A stretch of DNA of 64,000 bases, taken from contig JAMFSK010000003.1 of NCBI GenBank assembly GCA_026225235.1, positions 170,090-234,089 on the forward strand. The letters are read 5' to 3'. This DNA is from Burkholderiales bacterium (GTDB taxonomy: Bacteria > Pseudomonadota > Gammaproteobacteria > Burkholderiales > Burkholderiaceae). The notes under the pieces were generated by a model. That model saw only the letters and a program-made list of their open reading frames with translations. It did no database searches and was not told the DNA's origin. The position numbers and the translations under genes were made by a program. Shown here piece by piece: positions 62,479 through 64,000 of the stretch (its first letter is position 1; each line of letters opens with the position of its first letter).

Positions 62479-63729
62479 ATGGCACTGATCGTACATAAAT
62501 ACGGCGGCACGTCGATGGGCTCAGTCGAGCGCATCAAGAATGTCGCGGCGCGCGTCGCCAAATGGCACAAGGCAGGTCACAAGATGGTCGTCGTACCATC
62601 GGCAATGTCGGGTGAAACCAACCGTCTGATCGGCCTCGCAACGGCCATCTCTGCGCAACCGAGTCCACGCGAACTCGACCTGATCGCCTCGACCGGCGAA
62701 CAGGTCAGTGTCGGCCTGCTCGCGATTGCGCTCCAGGCAGCCGGTGTCGATGCCATCAGCTATGCTGGCTGGCAAGTCCCGATCAAGACCGATAGCGCAT
62801 TCACCAAGGCCCGCATCTCGAGCATCGACGACCGTCGCGTGATGGCCGATCTCGATGCAGGCAGAGTTGTCGTGATCACCGGCTTTCAGGGCATCGACCC
62901 CGACGGCCATATCACGACACTCGGCCGCGGCGGATCCGATACCTCGGCGGTGGCGGTGGCGGCTGCGCTGAAGGCCGACGAATGCCTGATCTATACGGAC
63001 GTTGATGGCGTCTACACGACCGATCCGCGCGTGGTTGACGATGCGCGCCGGCTCGACCGGATTACATTCGAAGAGATGCTGGAAATGGCCAGCCTCGGTT
63101 CGAAGGTGCTGCAGATCCGCTCGGTGGAGTTCGCGGGCAAGTACCAGGTGAAGACACGCGTGCTGTCGAGCCTGACCGATCCGCAGATTCCGCTCGAAGA
63201 CGAAATGCGCTCGGGCACCCTGATTACTTTTGAAGAAGACGACACCATGGAACAAGCCGTCATTTCGGGCATTGCCTTCCAGCGCGACGAAGCGCGGATC
63301 ATTGTCGCCGACGTCCCCGACCGTCCGGGCATCGCGTACCAGATCCTCGGTCCGATTGCCGACGCCAATATCGACGTCGACATGATCATCCAGAACCAGA
63401 GCGTCGACGGTCTGACCGACTTCACGTTCACCGTCGGCCGTGGCGAATACCAGCGCTCGATGGACATCCTGACGCAGCACGTGAAAGACCACGTGGGCGC
63501 AGGCAAAGTGCTCGGCGACACCAAGGTGTCGAAGGTTTCCGTCGTCGGCGTCGGCATGCGTTCGCATGTGGGCATCGCGAGCAAGATGTTCCGCACCTTG
63601 TCGGAAGAGGGCATCAACATCCAGATGATTTCGACCTCCGAAATCAAGATTTCGGTGCTGATCGACGAGAAGTACATGGAACTGGCCGTACGGGCGCTGC
63701 ACAAGGCGTTCGAGCTCGACCAGGGCTGA
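62479..63729 (+). CDS. lysC: Aspartokinase
   Basis: A 416-residue aspartate kinase (first step of lysine, threonine and methionine synthesis). VHKYGGTSMGSVERIKNVAARV is the kinase start, GRGGSDTSAVAVAAALKADECLIYTDVDGVYTTDP the core, and two ACT-type regulatory domains follow (VISGIAFQRDEARIIVADVPDRPGIAYQIL; VSVVGVGMRSHVGIASKMF). It is of the monofunctional, lysine/threonine-sensitive alpha2beta2 type; an internal start for a beta subunit may exist. ATG 62479 begins MALIVHKYG. Confidence 0.96.
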   Translation: MALIVHKYGGTSMGSVERIKNVAARVAKWHKAGHKMVVVPSAMSGETNRLIGLATAISAQPSPRELDLIASTGEQVSVGLLAIALQAAGVDAISYAGWQVPIKTDSAFTKARISSIDDRRVMADLDAGRVVVITGFQGIDPDGHITTLGRGGSDTSAVAVAAALKADECLIYTDVDGVYTTDPRVVDDARRLDRITFEEMLEMASLGSKVLQIRSVEFAGKYQVKTRVLSSLTDPQIPLEDEMRSGTLITFEEDDTMEQAVISGIAFQRDEARIIVADVPDRPGIAYQILGPIADANIDVDMIIQNQSVDGLTDFTFTVGRGEYQRSMDILTQHVKDHVGAGKVLGDTKVSKVSVVGVGMRSHVGIASKMFRTLSEEGINIQMISTSEIKISVLIDEKYMELAVRALHKAFELDQG

Positions 63730-63809
63730 GCAGCAGGGGATTCGGGTGTGAGCTGCGAAAAGCGGTAGATAAAGTGCGCGTTTGCGCTCGATATGACCGC
63801 AAAATGAAT

Positions 63810-63827
63810 GCGGAAAGTGCTTTCCGC
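63810..63827. terminator. Hairpin after lysC
   Basis: GCGGAAAG (63810-63817) pairs exactly with CTTTCCGC (63820-63827) with a 2-nt spacer. It is downstream of lysC and just upstream of the tRNA promoter. No clear U-tract. Confidence 0.5.
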
Positions 63828-63829
63828 GT

Positions 63830-63858
63830 TTGACCGGAAAAGGCTTTGCCGCTATGAT
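63830..63858 (+). promoter_or_regulatory. Sigma-70 promoter of tRNA-Ser
   Basis: TTGACC (63830-63835) and TATGAT (63853-63858) are separated by exactly 17 bp, each one base from consensus. The predicted start near 63865 lies about 40 nt before the tRNA. Confidence 0.8.
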
Positions 63859-63904
63859 TCACGTCTCGTCGCGAAAGGCTTCCGCCGCGAACGAGATCAG
63901 TTTG

Positions 63905-63998
63905 GGAGACGTGGCCGAGAGGTCGAAGGCACTCCCCTGCTAAGGGAGCATCTGGGCCAAAACCTGGATCGAGGGTTCGAATCCCTCCGTCTCCGCCA
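63905..63998 (+). tRNA. tRNA-Ser (anticodon GCU)
   Basis: GGAGACG (63905-63911) pairs with CGTCTCC (63988-63994), followed by discriminator G and encoded CCA (63996-63998). The anticodon arm CTCCC-CTGCTAA-GGGAG gives anticodon GCT. The T arm contains GGGTTCGAATCCC-type residues and there is a long variable arm, as expected for tRNA-Ser. It reads AGC and AGU. Confidence 0.97.
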
Positions 63999-64000
63999 GT

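Noticed and set aside
1..64000. CRISPR array, insertion sequence, transposase or prophage genes
   Set aside because: No regularly spaced direct repeats of CRISPR type, no transposase, integrase or phage structural protein was seen, so recent mobility of the catabolic region is not shown directly.

Overview
The window is high-GC DNA that looks like a chromosome of Burkholderia sensu lato (Paraburkholderia, Caballeronia or a close relative). The evidence is the housekeeping block from about 49.7 kb to the end (lplT, suhB, trmJ, cysE, lpxH, two cyclophilins, cysS, an AlkA-type glycosylase, accA, tilS, lysC, tRNA-Ser), together with a Burkholderia-style porin and many LysR regulators. The genus call is inference from gene content and order; no database was searched.

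The first 49 kb is accessory and mostly catabolic. At 1-13.7 kb lies a GntR-controlled uptake and CoA-linked degradation module. It holds an HpaI-type aldolase (cut by the window edge), a GlcD-like FAD 2-hydroxyacid dehydrogenase, a peptide/opine-class ABC transporter (two permeases, a fused double ATPase and a distant Tat-exported binding protein), a GntR/FCD regulator, a degenerate thiolase with its OB-fold/zinc-ribbon partner, an acyl-CoA ligase, an SDR-fold protein and an SMP-30 lactonase. A perfect palindrome, TCTGAATTCAGA, occurs in two of its promoter regions and in degenerate form at a third promoter. A porin, a small exported protein and a short 62-bp-period repeat follow.

At 15.8-35.4 kb is a dense oxygenase island: an amidase, a Rieske dioxygenase alpha/beta pair with an extra SnoaL-like protein, two LysR regulators, an acyl-CoA-dehydrogenase-fold flavin monooxygenase, a flavin reductase, a luciferase-fold (RutA/SfnG-like) monooxygenase, a Rieske ferredoxin, a second Rieske oxygenase, a formamidase-like hydrolase with a zinc ribbon, another SnoaL-like protein, an aldehyde dehydrogenase, a GMC oxidoreductase and an Asp/Glu-racemase-fold protein in which both catalytic cysteines read as serine. 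A soluble PAS-PAS histidine kinase and a FixJ-type response regulator sit inside it. A shared motif, RAAYACYTAG, recurs in the divergent promoters at 12.5, 24.4-24.6, 28.9 and 31.1 kb, which suggests that this two-component system controls both the island and part of the GntR module. Ring-hydroxylating dioxygenases, two FMNH2-type monooxygenases and two amide hydrolases together suggest breakdown of a nitrogen-containing (amide or heterocyclic) aromatic compound. The substrate cannot be read from the sequence.

At 35.4-40.1 kb is an iron-uptake locus: a TonB-dependent siderophore receptor facing a three-gene membrane operon (DUF3325-like, DUF3649-like, PepSY), each side with a Fur-box-like sequence. 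At 40.2-49.3 kb are a TPR/GT9-like protein, a LysR with a nitronate monooxygenase, two more LysR genes, and an operon of SDR, 4-oxalocrotonate tautomerase family protein, VOC protein and MFS transporter. The 411-bp gap at 49,333-49,743 separates accessory from core DNA. The window ends with tRNA-Ser(GCU) and a recognisable promoter.
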